Part shown: in pieces, positions 36,101-44,280 of the stretch
Layout: each line of letters starts with the position of its first letter
Position numbering within the stretch: position 1 is the stretch's first letter
NCBI GenBank assembly: GCA_963829835.1
Contig: CAWHKC010000004.1
Coordinates: forward strand, 806,001-870,000
Source: Berkiella sp963829835
GTDB lineage: Bacteria; Pseudomonadota; Gammaproteobacteria; Berkiellales; Berkiellaceae
Reading direction: 5' to 3'
DNA: 64,000 bases
The notes under the pieces: generated by a model
The model's database searches: none
What the model saw: only the letters and a program-made list of their open reading frames with translations
What the model was told of the DNA's origin: nothing
Position numbers and translations under genes: made by a program

Positions 36101-36425
36101 CTTAGGATTTTTTGCTCAACGCACACAAAGATCCTGGGATTATAAAGCAGATATAATAGTTAAAAATAACCACGGTGAAATTGTCGGGATCATTCAATGT
36201 AAGCACACTCAACAGCAGATTGCTATGTCCTCCGACCCTATCTCTCAACTAATAGAAGCAAGAAAAAATTATAAAAGCACTGTTGAACCACTTTTGATTG
36301 CTGCAACAAATGCAGTTGACTTCAATGATAATGCAAAATTATTAGCTACACAGGAAAATATATATCTTTTAGCAAAGTCACGAATTTTGAATGTAGGTGA
36401 AGTTATAAAAGATTTATTTTCGTAG
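33114..36425 (+). CDS. zorD: ZorD: SNF2-type ATPase with C-terminal Mrr-like domain
   Basis: 1103 aa. An N-terminal ~450-residue region precedes a SNF2 helicase core: Walker A LLADDMGLGKT (about 487-497), Walker B VIFDEMQ (about 606-612), GMTGTPIENRLADLW (about 640), and the C-lobe LLSPRAGGVGLTLTNA and RAYRIGQKKEVHVYY (about 892-906). Residues about 970-1090 form an Mrr-like PD-(D/E)xK nuclease: WDYKADIIV and GIIQCKHT (Gln-x-Lys near 1028). Known ZorD is a DNA-degrading effector. Last gene of the operon. Confidence 0.93.
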   Translation: MPKLKHEISAHNVKFFLEHEKKNIPVCLWSDIEQRNISMLLGLAETDQDNIKIDEYSISLSFEKVAELADAEAADLNLSELSNVVLHIKHVGVITQQNFKFSYEWYRAGRPLPAVKRIGCFLVISNSYFRMPCQFFKIAEGIDKINSILSEKIDQRLLALKEIKDYLPESTNRSITIDGYLNSTKVIYANALELIPQQLTNDVNFDPILLLHSKINNSTEFESDESSFKPILNPSEHNDFINKFRNHTECQPNYSFGSGKYLIISDDLRKALTIVRKMQHEPLTTKLEFLKNPKAVLVEQGLNEDMIDSIYSDRVSGFGERHVKVIPWIKIEGQKWFPDENAPVGLIIGDQSLSLNSNECLIVKKQLLDALKKGLPSIEYNGITIPAHTETISKVADLVPAKPIDITNSLKNQKNGQGINTDEKRKYVLYVKDNLEDVQYHPRFYPRHEELTYNTSPSILKNSLKEHQELGVKWLVECYQKGVTGVLLADDMGLGKTFQALTYIAWLKENMQQGRIPNRPILIVAPTGLLKNWKQEHDIHLHEPGLGELVQAYGKHLKHLQDRAQTDALVKPLNSLKLKEADWILTTYETLCNHQTSFAGVAYSAVIFDEMQKIKTPNTRITDAAQTLNSDIIIGMTGTPIENRLADLWCLVDTLQPGRLGTLKEFSDKYEKDICEENLTKLKKELTEPTACHAPPFMLRRMKDGTLKDMPKISYHDVVEDMPPTQAKAYMRVLNEAMDKENQERGRQLDAIHKLRSISLHPGEYQSNFTDDSFISESARLKATFRILDEIYKKREKVLIFIEFSKWHQTNFLPAILKRRYGLKRMPTSITGSVNVENRQYNVNLFQEESDSFDVMLLSPRAGGVGLTLTNANHVIHLSRWWNPAVEDQCTDRAYRIGQKKEVHVYYPMAKHPELGEDSFDFNLRSLLDSKRNLSRNLLMPAISLNDEDQLIKNVIFGASSQLKQKSILSFEDIQYMEPLQFENWIINECNNKCINLGFFAQRTQRSWDYKADIIVKNNHGEIVGIIQCKHTQQQIAMSSDPISQLIEARKNYKSTVEPLLIAATNAVDFNDNAKLLATQENIYLLAKSRILNVGEVIKDLFS

Positions 36426-36585
36426 CTGCTAATGGTTTATATTGGATTAAATATTTTGGCAAAATCAAGAAGAAAATTGGCCCAGATGAAGTTGCAGAAA
36501 ACTCAAATTATGATAGAACTAAATAAATATTTAATCAGTGCTATTAACCCAGAAAGTTAATTTATTTGAATATTAGCGGTGTTAT

Positions 36586-36813
36586 ATGGAACATGAAGAA
36601 CTTACCAATAAAACTGAACAATTAGAAGATAGTATTACTAACTTGAGCTGCAATGTTGATGAATTAGAAGTGAACTTAGATTTTCTTGATAAAAAATTAT
36701 CCAAATTAGATGATGCGTGCTATGACATAGAAACGCTTGTGTTGTCAAACAAGAGGGTTACTCAACTATGGTTGCTATGCTTGACAGTTTACGTTGTCTA
36801 CAAATTTTGGTAG
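36586..36813 (+). CDS. Small coiled-coil, tail-anchored membrane protein
   Basis: 75 aa. Residues about 5-48 carry heptad-like repeats of Leu/Ile with acidic residues (QLEDSITNLSCNVDELEV), i.e. a coiled coil; the last ~20 residues (TQLWLLCLTVYVVYKFW) are one membrane helix at the extreme C-terminus. No RBS stands out. It lies 160 bp after zorD on the same strand. The gap 36426-36585 has no other gene. Function unknown; tail anchoring near a membrane-sensing defence system is suggestive only. Confidence 0.5.
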   Translation: MEHEELTNKTEQLEDSITNLSCNVDELEVNLDFLDKKLSKLDDACYDIETLVLSNKRVTQLWLLCLTVYVVYKFW

Positions 36814-36846
36814 TCAGATAATTTCTTTTTTCAAAAAGTAGATTAT

Positions 36847-37137
36847 TCAAAGCAATTTTATTTCTAAGATCTTCAATTTACCGATCAATTCTTCATCGTC
36901 ATCTAATACGCAATTTAATTTATGATCAGCATTGATTCTCACCAACTCAAAGATATGGCCTTTTAGTATAAGTACGGTATCGCCCACGTAAACTTGGCTA
37001 GCCCTCTCAAGAATCAACTTCCCTTTTTTATTAAATTCATCAGAATGGAAATTAATAACGTTTTTTAGGTCAACTGAAAAATAAACAGTTTCTTCATCAA
37101 CCTCGCCCCCAGTAGCGGACTTCTCTGATACCACCAT
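36847..37137 (-). CDS. Small acidic beta-rich protein, unknown
   Basis: 96 aa. An AAGGAAT site precedes the ATG. The middle (GDTVLILKGHIFELVRINADHKL) has beta strands like an OB/SH3-type or S24-like barrel, and Asp-rich DDDEELIG follows. No catalytic residues visible. It is divergent from the CI-like regulator gene, with a palindromic operator candidate between them, so the regulator may control it. Function unknown. Confidence 0.55.
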   Translation of the reverse strand: MVVSEKSATGGEVDEETVYFSVDLKNVINFHSDEFNKKGKLILERASQVYVGDTVLILKGHIFELVRINADHKLNCVLDDDEELIGKLKILEIKLL

Positions 37138-37203
37138 AAAACAATTCCTTGTTAGGTTACTATCTCTTATAAAACCACGCCCTTACTACTTGGCAACAAC
37201 AAT

Positions 37204-37219
37204 ATCCCATTTTTGGGAT
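37204..37219. promoter_or_regulatory. Candidate operator of the CI-like regulator
   Basis: ATCCCA-TTTT-TGGGAT, a 16-bp palindrome in the gap between divergent genes. A half-site AGGGAT follows at about 37233-37238, near a helical multiple of spacing. Placement fits autoregulation by the HTH/S24-like protein. Confidence 0.5.
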
Positions 37220-37346
37220 TACATTGTCAATTTAGGGATTATATACCCATTAGTTCGATAACTAATAACGAATAATCGCCTATTCAATAAAATTTAGTTA
37301 TAATTCATCTCATTTGAAATGTTCATAATCTACGGTGAGGTTAACC

Positions 37347-38018
37347 ATGAAGGTTATCTCTAAGGGCGATAAAAAAGACCTCTTATTAAGGGATAGTGGA
37401 TCTCTTGGCATGATTATCGCCAGAAATTTGCAGTACCTAACAAAGCAATCAGGACTTACAGAAGCTGAGATCGCCAGAAGAATAGATTGTCCCCCTCAAA
37501 CCTTAAACCGAATGTTTCGCGGGCAAACACCAGATCCTAAAATATCAATTGTCAGGAAACTTTCGTCTCTGTTTGAGATCCCTATCTCAAATCTTTTATC
37601 TGAGAATCTTTCGATAGGTTTTGAAAAGTATAAAATGCTGCCTCTTCTTGAATGGGAGGAGTTGTCTGAGCTTGGCAACCTAGATAGCCTTTTAAAAAAT
37701 AATGCCCATCGCAATTGGCAACCCGTCAGTGTTAATGCTTCCAATAGTGCTTTTTTGTTAAAATCAAAGAAATCAATGTCTCCAAGATTTTCTTATGGCA
37801 CCATTTTTGTCATTGAGCAAAGTATACAACCAATTGATGGTGATATTGTTATTGTTCATTTTCGTAAGAATGATATTTTCACTGCACGCGAACTTATTAT
37901 TGACGCCCCTCAATGGATATTGCAAAGCATCTCAGGTGAAGAAAAATCACTATATCAATCTACTGAGCATAAAATCATTGGGATTGTGATTGAGAAGCGA
38001 TTTTTTCAAAGCCGCTAA
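37347..38018 (+). CDS. XRE-type regulator with an S24/LexA-like C-terminal domain
   Basis: 223 aa from ATG 37347 with GGTGAGG upstream; an in-frame GTG at 37335 lies within that site. The N-terminal HTH (about residues 20-70) reads LTEAEIARRIDCPPQTLNRMFRGQTPDPK. The C-terminal half (about 125-215) has the S24-like fold: SMSPRFSYGTIFVIEQ, DGDIVIVHFRKND and HKIIGIVIEKR. The Ser in SMSPRF is in the place of the LexA/CI catalytic Ser; a Lys is not obvious in the usual spot (the strand reads VIVHFRK), so self-cleavage is uncertain. Likely regulator of the island genes. Confidence 0.75.
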   Translation: MKVISKGDKKDLLLRDSGSLGMIIARNLQYLTKQSGLTEAEIARRIDCPPQTLNRMFRGQTPDPKISIVRKLSSLFEIPISNLLSENLSIGFEKYKMLPLLEWEELSELGNLDSLLKNNAHRNWQPVSVNASNSAFLLKSKKSMSPRFSYGTIFVIEQSIQPIDGDIVIVHFRKNDIFTARELIIDAPQWILQSISGEEKSLYQSTEHKIIGIVIEKRFFQSR

Positions 38019-38022
38019 AAAA

Positions 38023-38577
38023 TTAATTAAAAAATAGTGACACATACTGGTCTTTAAGCATAAACAAATTTGTCCTATTCTTTCCCGCACTTAACCCTAT
38101 TTGCAATAAATCATTATGACTCATTCTTTTCATCATGCTTTTATTTTGAATCAGTTCAGCCAGAGTAACTGTTTGCACACAATGAGTCCTAAAATCATAA
38201 ATCTTATATCGACCAATTCTGTCTTCACTTTCTAGGATTAAAGATAAGTCCTGTTCAATATTGTTTACTTTTTCTAATTGCACTTTATCAAGCAAGCCAT
38301 GTCTACTTAAGAGAAAGCCAAAAACCAAAACGTCGCGTTGAGACATTTTGGTTGTCATACCAAGGTGTTGGTGCAACTCGTCAAATGGTAAGTAAAATGC
38401 CATGCCATATTCAGACATTCCCAATCGCATTCGATTTTCATCGATTTGGTTAATAGAATAGCGCAAATCAGTTTTTAGTTGAAAAAGCTTGGCAATGAAA
38501 TAATGTTTATATTTCAGTCCAATTGATTTGAAATGCCTCCAAAATTGTCTTTTAAGAGGCATTGTTAAGATGGTCAT
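38023..38577 (-). CDS. Unknown protein, last gene of transporter-methyltransferase operon
   Basis: 184 aa with no family I recognise. It is rich in Lys, Leu and His in the first third (RQFWRHFKSIGLKYKHYFIAK), then RLGMSEYGMAFYLPFDELHQHLG. No signal or membrane segment. It starts seven bases after the methyltransferase stop and converges on the regulator gene with four bases between stops. Its constant place in the operon suggests a shared function with the methyltransferase. Confidence 0.55.
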   Translation of the reverse strand: MTILTMPLKRQFWRHFKSIGLKYKHYFIAKLFQLKTDLRYSINQIDENRMRLGMSEYGMAFYLPFDELHQHLGMTTKMSQRDVLVFGFLLSRHGLLDKVQLEKVNNIEQDLSLILESEDRIGRYKIYDFRTHCVQTVTLAELIQNKSMMKRMSHNDLLQIGLSAGKNRTNLFMLKDQYVSLFFN

Positions 38578-38584
38578 AGGCTAG

Positions 38585-39313
38585 CTACATTTTAGCTTTC
38601 GGTTTACTAGTCACGTAGAAGGTAAATGGCGGTATGGTTTCTTCATTAACCCATTTTTTGCCATCTTCTTTTTTACCCAACGGCTGAAATTTGTAAAGCA
38701 ATTCCAAACCTGATTGTTTAATACAATCTTGATAATCATCATCTGTCCAAAAATAATCCTTAACTTCAAAGCCATAATCCTTTAAAAAAATTTTCACAAC
38801 ATTACCGCTTTTAGGGGCTTTATTTTCAGGATAATCTGTTCCCATTGAGAGCCAATCATGTTTATAAGCATTCTCTGATGTGGTTGATATAACAAGAACG
38901 CCTTCCTCGCTTAAGCAAGCTTTTGCCTTATTTAATATCTCTTTGATTTCTTCATGTGAAGATAGCTCAAGCAAAACGAATGAGAACATAATTAAATCAA
39001 ATTTCTTTCCCTGTGTTGGCCATTCTCCGCTGTCACTTGGGATTAGTCTATAGTCACCAGTGCTTTCTACTTTCTTTGCATCTGCAATCATTTTTTCAGA
39101 ATTATCAATACCAACAACGTTGTAGCCTAACGCGCTTAAAAATCGAGTTGATCTACCCGAACCACAACCAACATCAAGTACTTCTTTGCCTTTTACATAT
39201 TTGCTTAAAATATCGGGTAAATCTCTAAATCCTAAATAACCTGTTCCCTTAGGGGCATTTGTTATAGCAATTGCAATCTGCGGTGATGAAATTAAATCTT
39301 TGCCAATCGACAT
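38585..39313 (-). CDS. Class I SAM-dependent methyltransferase
   Basis: 242 aa. Motif I EVLDVGCGSGRSTRFLSALG (about 38-58), followed by VVGIDNSEKMIADAKK (motif II) and DLIMFSFVLLEL (motif IV), is the Rossmann-type SAM fold of UbiE/Methyltransf_11 proteins. The C-terminal part reads VKDYFWTDDDYQDCIKQSGLELL, typical of small-molecule methyltransferases. No DPPY/NPPY motif of DNA adenine methylases is seen. Substrate unknown. It is the middle gene of a three-gene operon with the transporter. Confidence 0.88.
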   Translation of the reverse strand: MSIGKDLISSPQIAIAITNAPKGTGYLGFRDLPDILSKYVKGKEVLDVGCGSGRSTRFLSALGYNVVGIDNSEKMIADAKKVESTGDYRLIPSDSGEWPTQGKKFDLIMFSFVLLELSSHEEIKEILNKAKACLSEEGVLVISTTSENAYKHDWLSMGTDYPENKAPKSGNVVKIFLKDYGFEVKDYFWTDDDYQDCIKQSGLELLYKFQPLGKKEDGKKWVNEETIPPFTFYVTSKPKAKM

Positions 39314-39318
39314 ACTAC

Positions 39319-40065
39319 TTACCTACTTCTTTTGTCATGTTGATACCAATACACATTAGAAATTGAATCTACTTCTAAGCCTTCGTCTTTATGAGAGAAT
39401 CCGCTTAGCTGCCTTCTCTTGTTTTCGCTCTTAATAATGTAATCTCGAATAAATGAAATAAACAAAATTCCCGAAAAAACGAAGCAACTTTTAAAAATAA
39501 TCAATGATATTATCTTATGAACAATAATCATATACGTTGGCGATGTTGTGACCATTATCGGGATCAAAAATAGCGTATCTATGATTACGGCACATAACGT
39601 TGAACAAAAAACGCGTAATTGAAAGTATCTTTGTTTGAATCTTTTTGTAACGTAAGTAAAGACATTTAAGTTAGTATACTCCGATACAATGTATGCAAAA
39701 CTTGAAAGTACCAATATTTTCCACGTTTGCTGCATTACGGCTTCATATTGAAGCTTCTTAGTCCAAAATTCGGGGTGGGGAAACTGGAGTGATAGTAATA
39801 TAAAGATTGCGACTAGGATATTACAAATAAATCCTGTGGCGATAATATTTTTCGCGCATTCTCGTCCATATATTTCAGTGACAATGACAGAGATTAAGTA
39901 AGTTAGTGGAAAAATTGCCGAACCGGATGAAACAATTAAACCAAATATCAGAAGGGGCTTTTGTCCAACAAAATTAGCAGCCATCACTATGGTAATAAAT
40001 AGCATTGCGGATACAAGTAAACTTTTAGAGTAAACTACCTTTTCCCTAAGTACATCGCTTGCCAC
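39319..40065 (-). CDS. VUT/YhhQ-family membrane protein (queuosine precursor transporter-like)
   Basis: 248 aa with six or seven hydrophobic segments. The hallmark SAIFPLTYLISVIVTEIYGREC (about 49-70) matches the VUT/YhhQ pattern, in which the acidic residue and YG are conserved. Family members import the queuosine precursors preQ0 or preQ1; more distant members may carry other ligands. First gene of the operon with the methyltransferase five bases downstream. Queuosine biosynthesis genes are not in the window. Confidence 0.72.
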   Translation of the reverse strand: MASDVLREKVVYSKSLLVSAMLFITIVMAANFVGQKPLLIFGLIVSSGSAIFPLTYLISVIVTEIYGRECAKNIIATGFICNILVAIFILLSLQFPHPEFWTKKLQYEAVMQQTWKILVLSSFAYIVSEYTNLNVFTYVTKRFKQRYFQLRVFCSTLCAVIIDTLFLIPIMVTTSPTYMIIVHKIISLIIFKSCFVFSGILFISFIRDYIIKSENKRRQLSGFSHKDEGLEVDSISNVYWYQHDKRSR

Positions 40066-40964
40066 AAAATCATTCCTTTATAGGCACGCTGAGGAAGTCA
40101 CTATATTACTATTCTCAGATGAGCATTAATATCCCTTTAGCAAAGCTGCGCAACATAGTTAAATACCTTAATAGGTTTAATCAAATATTATTGTTAATTC
40201 TATTCAAGTGATTAGTGGTGGTGAGATCATTCAGATGAGTCTTCGCTCAGATATTGATATTGATAATGCCTATCTTTGCATCAAGTCGCAACTTGATTTA
40301 AAAGAAGTTTTCGAACAGTCAGCTTTTCATGAAGCAATTTGAACGTTCGTAAAAGGTATTTACAACGCCCCCAATCCTTCCAAGATAATTTAAATTCATT
40401 CTCATCAAATGAAGTCTATTTACTTTATATTTTAATTAACAATATCTGCGCGTTTAAATAACCAATGAGTAAAGGAATAGCTACTCTTCGCTAAATAAAT
40501 AAGGTAATTGTACGCATTGGCATCCGCAAATCAAAACGCCCAATTGATGAGTCGTTGATGGATGGGTGAACGTTATCTTGATAAACCAATGGCTATATAA
40601 AGCTTGATTGAGCTTATCGCCATCATCTTCAAACTTGGTTCCAACTATCTGCAACATTGTGGGTGGCTTGCAAAGAAATGCATATGACAGGTCTCAGACA
40701 AGTGCATCATGTAGAAGTACACGGTAATACGAAAATCGTTGGCTAAATGCACAAATGCAGGCCTGACCCTGCCCTCAATATAATAACGGCCTTTTTTCTG
40801 TTGTAATTACATTCTACATACAGTACAAAATTCCTCCAATATTCTACCCAGTCTTGCTTACATTAAGTATGATGCAACTCGTTGTAATGTGTCGGAACTT
40901 ATTCAACCTCTTTAGAGTCTATCATATTGAGAATTAACCATTTAATAAAATAGGAGAGATATCC
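40066..40964. other. Geneless stretch with decayed sequence
   Basis: No intact gene. Short open runs (for example 40236-40341 and 40590-40685) hint at decayed coding DNA but match nothing I can name. GCAGGCCTGACCCTGCC near 40756 resembles the intergenic GGGATCAGACCTGCCCC near 14169, a small dispersed repeat. Confidence 0.45.
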
Positions 40965-41444
40965 ATGAAGCCATTCGACACACAAGATGAAAAAAACACG
41001 GCTCTGGGAAACGCTATTGGTGCAAGAAATGAGGATGAAGCCTTAAAGCTAATTAGGGAAGGAGCAGATGTTAATGAGCATTATACTTTCCACATAAGAG
41101 GTGGTGCTCTTAGGACGTCGACTCCTCTGCATGACGCCGCATTGAGCGGGCAAGATAAAGTGATTGACGCGCTGATTAATAAAGGGGCAACATTAGATGC
41201 GCAAGATGACTTGGGCCAAACTGCCCTGATGAATGCAGCCAGAATGGGCTATGTTAATATTGTTCGCGCATTGGTTGCCGCTGGCGCAAATTCTGCTATG
41301 AGAGATGAAAATAACAATAGTACCTTGGACCATGCCAGAAAAAACATTCGCACCGTTTCATCTGAAATTACCGCGGATATTATTAAAATGTTGGATGAGG
41401 CCGATGCAAAGAAGAATAGTTCTACACGGAGTCGCCCGAAATAA
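40965..41444 (+). CDS. Ankyrin-repeat protein
   Basis: 159 aa with about three ankyrin repeats: NTALGNAIGARNEDEALKLI-REGADVN (about 11-38), TPLHDAALSGQDKVIDALINKGATLD (about 52-77) and TALMNAARMGYVNIVRALVAAGA (about 85-107). No signal peptide. TAGGAGAGA precedes ATG. In the Legionellales such proteins are often type IV-secreted effectors, but soluble bacterial ankyrin proteins also exist. The C-terminus ends in Lys/Arg/Ser-rich sequence (KKNSSTRSRPK), which could be a secretion or localisation tail. Confidence 0.85.
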   Translation: MKPFDTQDEKNTALGNAIGARNEDEALKLIREGADVNEHYTFHIRGGALRTSTPLHDAALSGQDKVIDALINKGATLDAQDDLGQTALMNAARMGYVNIVRALVAAGANSAMRDENNNSTLDHARKNIRTVSSEITADIIKMLDEADAKKNSSTRSRPK

Positions 41445-41821
41445 ATATCTGCTAGAAAGCGGCCCTTCCCTCTCCCAAGCCACTATGGTAATTTTGTAAG
41501 ATGAGGGGAAGATGGAGCCCATCGTCAGGTGCGAGAGATTTTGCCGCCCGCTTAAAAGACACTGCTGTAACGACCGTTTTCTTGTCAGCAAAAATGACAT
41601 ACGAAAACATAGCAATAAAGGTCTTAAAAAAGTCTTAAGTTGAGGTCACGGTAGGAACTGACGTTGCAGGCACCCCTCCGCAATATCCTAGCGGGCAGAA
41701 TTACTGCACAAGGCTCTTACCTTGAGTACATGACGTTTAAATCGCTGCTCATGCCAAGGATGTAGGATCTTTTATTTGATAGCCGGTCTTGTCTCTTTCA
41801 AGTTCTTTAGAGTGTAATCGC
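41445..41821. other. Geneless stretch
   Basis: Between the ankyrin gene and the converging LRR gene. I see no gene, clear terminator or repeat here. Confidence 0.4.
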
Positions 41822-42970
41822 TTAAAACTTTTTCATGTACTGTATACCAAAAATTTGACTCATTTTCCCAATTGCACCAGAATTTTGGGAGGGCTCTTGT
41901 CCTGCTTGCATTGAGATTTGCGTTTCAAGCATATTGGCTATGGTAATATTTCTATCATTGAGAGCAAATACCTTAAAATCTAGATATACTTCGTCGTAGG
42001 TGTGAAGAATTTCTTCTTTTAAATTCGACGGAATTTTGCTTATTTTGTTACTGATAATATTTAACACACGAAGAGACCCTAGTTTCTGAATAATTTCTTC
42101 AGAAACAGCAGTTAATTGGTTGTGGCCAAGGTTAAGCACTTGAAGCAACTTTAATTGCCCAATTTCTACAGGCAAAACTGTAACTTTGTTATGGTGAAGC
42201 GTAAGGTTATCAAGCGCCGCTAGGCACCCTATTTCTGCAGGCAAAGAGGTTAATTGGTTTTGTGAAATGCGAAGCACTTTAAGCTTAGTCCAAAAATCCC
42301 TATGATGTCTATAAGCTGGAGCTGTGAATAACCTTCCAGGAAAGCGCGTAAGATGGCATCTCGTGCAGTCTAATGATTCGGGGGTAGCATGGTCGATTTT
42401 TCCACAGATAATCTTTGCATTTAACTGATTTAAAGCTTCTTCACGTACTTGAAAAGCAATGACAGGATCCACTACAGACTTCTGGTTGATTGCTTCTAAT
42501 TGGTTAAAACATTGCTTTAATTCATAGCACCCCCTATCTAATATAGAAGATTTGTTTTGAAGCAGGTAATTGATTTCTTCTTGTTGCTTTTTAAAGGCTG
42601 ACTCATTTATATTTAGTCTAATCTTGAGAGCATGATAATATCCACGTTTAAAAGTATGATTAACGGCTCTCAAGGCTGGTGAAATGGCTGCCCCAGATTC
42701 CGGGGTTTTATTAAATATAAGCGCCAATATATCTATAGGAAGCTTAGAGATTTGGCTTGAGACATCTATAGGCGGGGTATTTGCCTGATGGGTAAGTTCC
42801 CCATCAGCCCTATCAAACACTTTTATTTCATTTGAGTGAGTATCGAGATATCCTTCAACGCCATCAAGATCACCACACTCTTCTTGCATTGGAAAGAAAC
42901 TTCGAATATAGCTAAAGAAACGTCCACATGTTGCTGCCTTTTTTGCGGGACTATCAGCACCACGTTTCAT
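41822..42970 (-). CDS. F-box-like/leucine-rich-repeat protein, candidate effector
   Basis: 382 aa. Near residue 75, ISKLPIDILALIFNK resembles the start of an F-box (LPxEIxxxIF). A helical segment follows, then LRRs of the LxxLxLxxNxLxxLPxxI type (about 235-320): LKVLRISQNQLTSLPAEIG, LDNLTLHHNKVTVLPVEIG, LQVLNLGHNQLTAV and LRVLNIISNKISKIP. No signal peptide. Such combinations in Legionellales are host-directed effectors. It is transcribed from a leader module shared with the 1053-aa gene. Secretion is inference. Confidence 0.8.
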   Translation of the reverse strand: MKRGADSPAKKAATCGRFFSYIRSFFPMQEECGDLDGVEGYLDTHSNEIKVFDRADGELTHQANTPPIDVSSQISKLPIDILALIFNKTPESGAAISPALRAVNHTFKRGYYHALKIRLNINESAFKKQQEEINYLLQNKSSILDRGCYELKQCFNQLEAINQKSVVDPVIAFQVREEALNQLNAKIICGKIDHATPESLDCTRCHLTRFPGRLFTAPAYRHHRDFWTKLKVLRISQNQLTSLPAEIGCLAALDNLTLHHNKVTVLPVEIGQLKLLQVLNLGHNQLTAVSEEIIQKLGSLRVLNIISNKISKIPSNLKEEILHTYDEVYLDFKVFALNDRNITIANMLETQISMQAGQEPSQNSGAIGKMSQIFGIQYMKKF

Positions 42971-43010
42971 AAATAAATCCTCAATAATTAATAAAGATAT
43001 ATGTTAAGTA

Positions 43011-43250
43011 TTTAAGGAAGCTTTAAGGGTAGTAAATAATATTACGAGCTGCACAAAGCTTACCTCGTGACAGACCCGTTTAATGATTAAACTAGGCGGT
43101 AATTAGTAAGCCAGTTCTCGATTCGTTTTTGAACGAGAAGACCTATCACTTATATGACTTCCACGATACGGAGTTAGGATTTATATGTCAATTTAACCCT
43201 TACATTCAAAGATAGGCGGTTTATAAATAACGATAAGTGGAATGCTACTA
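43011..43250 (-). repeat. Shared upstream module, copy A (before the LRR gene)
   Basis: About 240 bp that align with 48867-49100 with scattered changes; blocks such as GCACAAAGCTTACCTCGTGA, CAGACCCGTT and CCAGTTCTCGATTCGTTTT are nearly identical. Each copy ends about 40 bp before a minus-strand gene start and contains a promoter candidate. On the minus strand the leader can fold: TTCTCG and CGAGAA flank a short loop. Confidence 0.75.
43163..43191 (-). promoter_or_regulatory. Candidate promoter of the LRR gene
   Basis: Minus strand TTGACA (43186-43191), 17-bp spacer, TATCGT (43163-43168). The spacer half ATATAAATCC and the -10 context are conserved in copy B. It implies a leader of about 185 nt. 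Confidence 0.5.
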
Positions 43251-43656
43251 AAGTACGCAACCATTAACACTAAAATGGAACCAAAAATTCAAGCCTATAA
43301 AGAGCTTAAAAAAGCCCACAAATATGTGCGACCTCACGGAAACAAACCCAACCATTTTTTGCCACCAATGATGGTGTGCGAAAACATCAAAAAAATCGAC
43401 TTTTGGTAATCCACTTTGAACGATTAATTAGCGTTCATAACAAAAAAGGACCGTTTTCTATGCACCATAAATGGCATCCAAATACTCAATCATTAAAGGA
43501 TTAAAAAAACTTAAATCGGGTGATTACGCACGTAAATTTAACCTTGGGTTATGTTCTCCAACTAGAGTCATAAACGTACGGGTCTAAATTAAGTGAGAAT
43601 TTTAAAAGTCACCAATCCATATGTATATGCACTTATAGATAATCGCTACTTTTCTA

Positions 43657-43665
43657 TGTTACAAT
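43657..43665 (+). promoter_or_regulatory. Extended -10 promoter of the first double-glycine peptide
   Basis: TG-T-TACAAT, an extended -10 element, about 45 bp before the start codon. The identical element is at 44228-44236 for copy 2. Confidence 0.5.
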
Positions 43666-43709
43666 TCTCACTTTTATAATTTCTTAAAGTGCAGCAGGAG
43701 AAAATATTC

Positions 43710-43931
43710 ATGCAAACCTTAAACATTCAAGAAACAATTTTGGTTTCAGGGGGAGTGTATTTCACAGAAACAACACGCTATTTTTATGATGATGATTTTG
43801 AAAAACCAATGAAATATAGCTTGAATATCTATGACCGAGTGATTAGCAAGTGGGGACGCGCTGCAGATTACCCTATATTAATTACCCCAGATCAACCAGA
43901 ATATAATTCTCTTTATTCACGTTTTTTTTAA
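43710..43931 (+). CDS. Double-glycine-leader peptide, copy 1
   Basis: 73 aa from ATG 43710, preceded by GCAGGAGA; an upstream in-frame ATG-like codon at 43689 is not supported. The leader MQTLNIQETILVSGG has the LN...E..xVSGG form processed by C39-type peptidase transporters. The mature part is about 58 aa, aromatic and acidic (FTETTRYFYDDDFEK, then YDRVISKWGRAAD), with no Cys. It differs from the Cys-containing mature peptide at 12027. No C39 exporter lies in the window. Bacteriocin, signal or cargo role unknown. Confidence 0.7.
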   Translation: MQTLNIQETILVSGGVYFTETTRYFYDDDFEKPMKYSLNIYDRVISKWGRAADYPILITPDQPEYNSLYSRFF

Positions 43932-44280
43932 GAAATGATGACCGTGCCTAAGGCTTACATTCATTAAAAAGATAAGTGGGAATGCTACTAAAGTGCTCAA
44001 TTTTTGGCATGTTTAATACCACCGTTTTCTATGCACCATAAATGGCATCCAAATACTCAATCATTAAAGGATTAAAAAAACTTAAATCGGGTGATTACGC
44101 ACGTAAATTTAACCTTGGGTTATGTTCTCCAACTAGAGTCATAAACGTACGGGTCTAAATTAAGTGAGAATTTTAAAAGTCACCAATCCATATGTATATG
44201 CACTTATAGATAATCGCTACTTTTCTATGTTACAATTCTCACTTTTATAATTTCTTAAAGTGCAGCAGGAGAAAATATTC

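Noticed and set aside
43275..43409. 44-codon open frame upstream of the duplicated peptides
   Set aside because: It has an ATG but no ribosome binding site, and lies in decayed, repeat-rich DNA.
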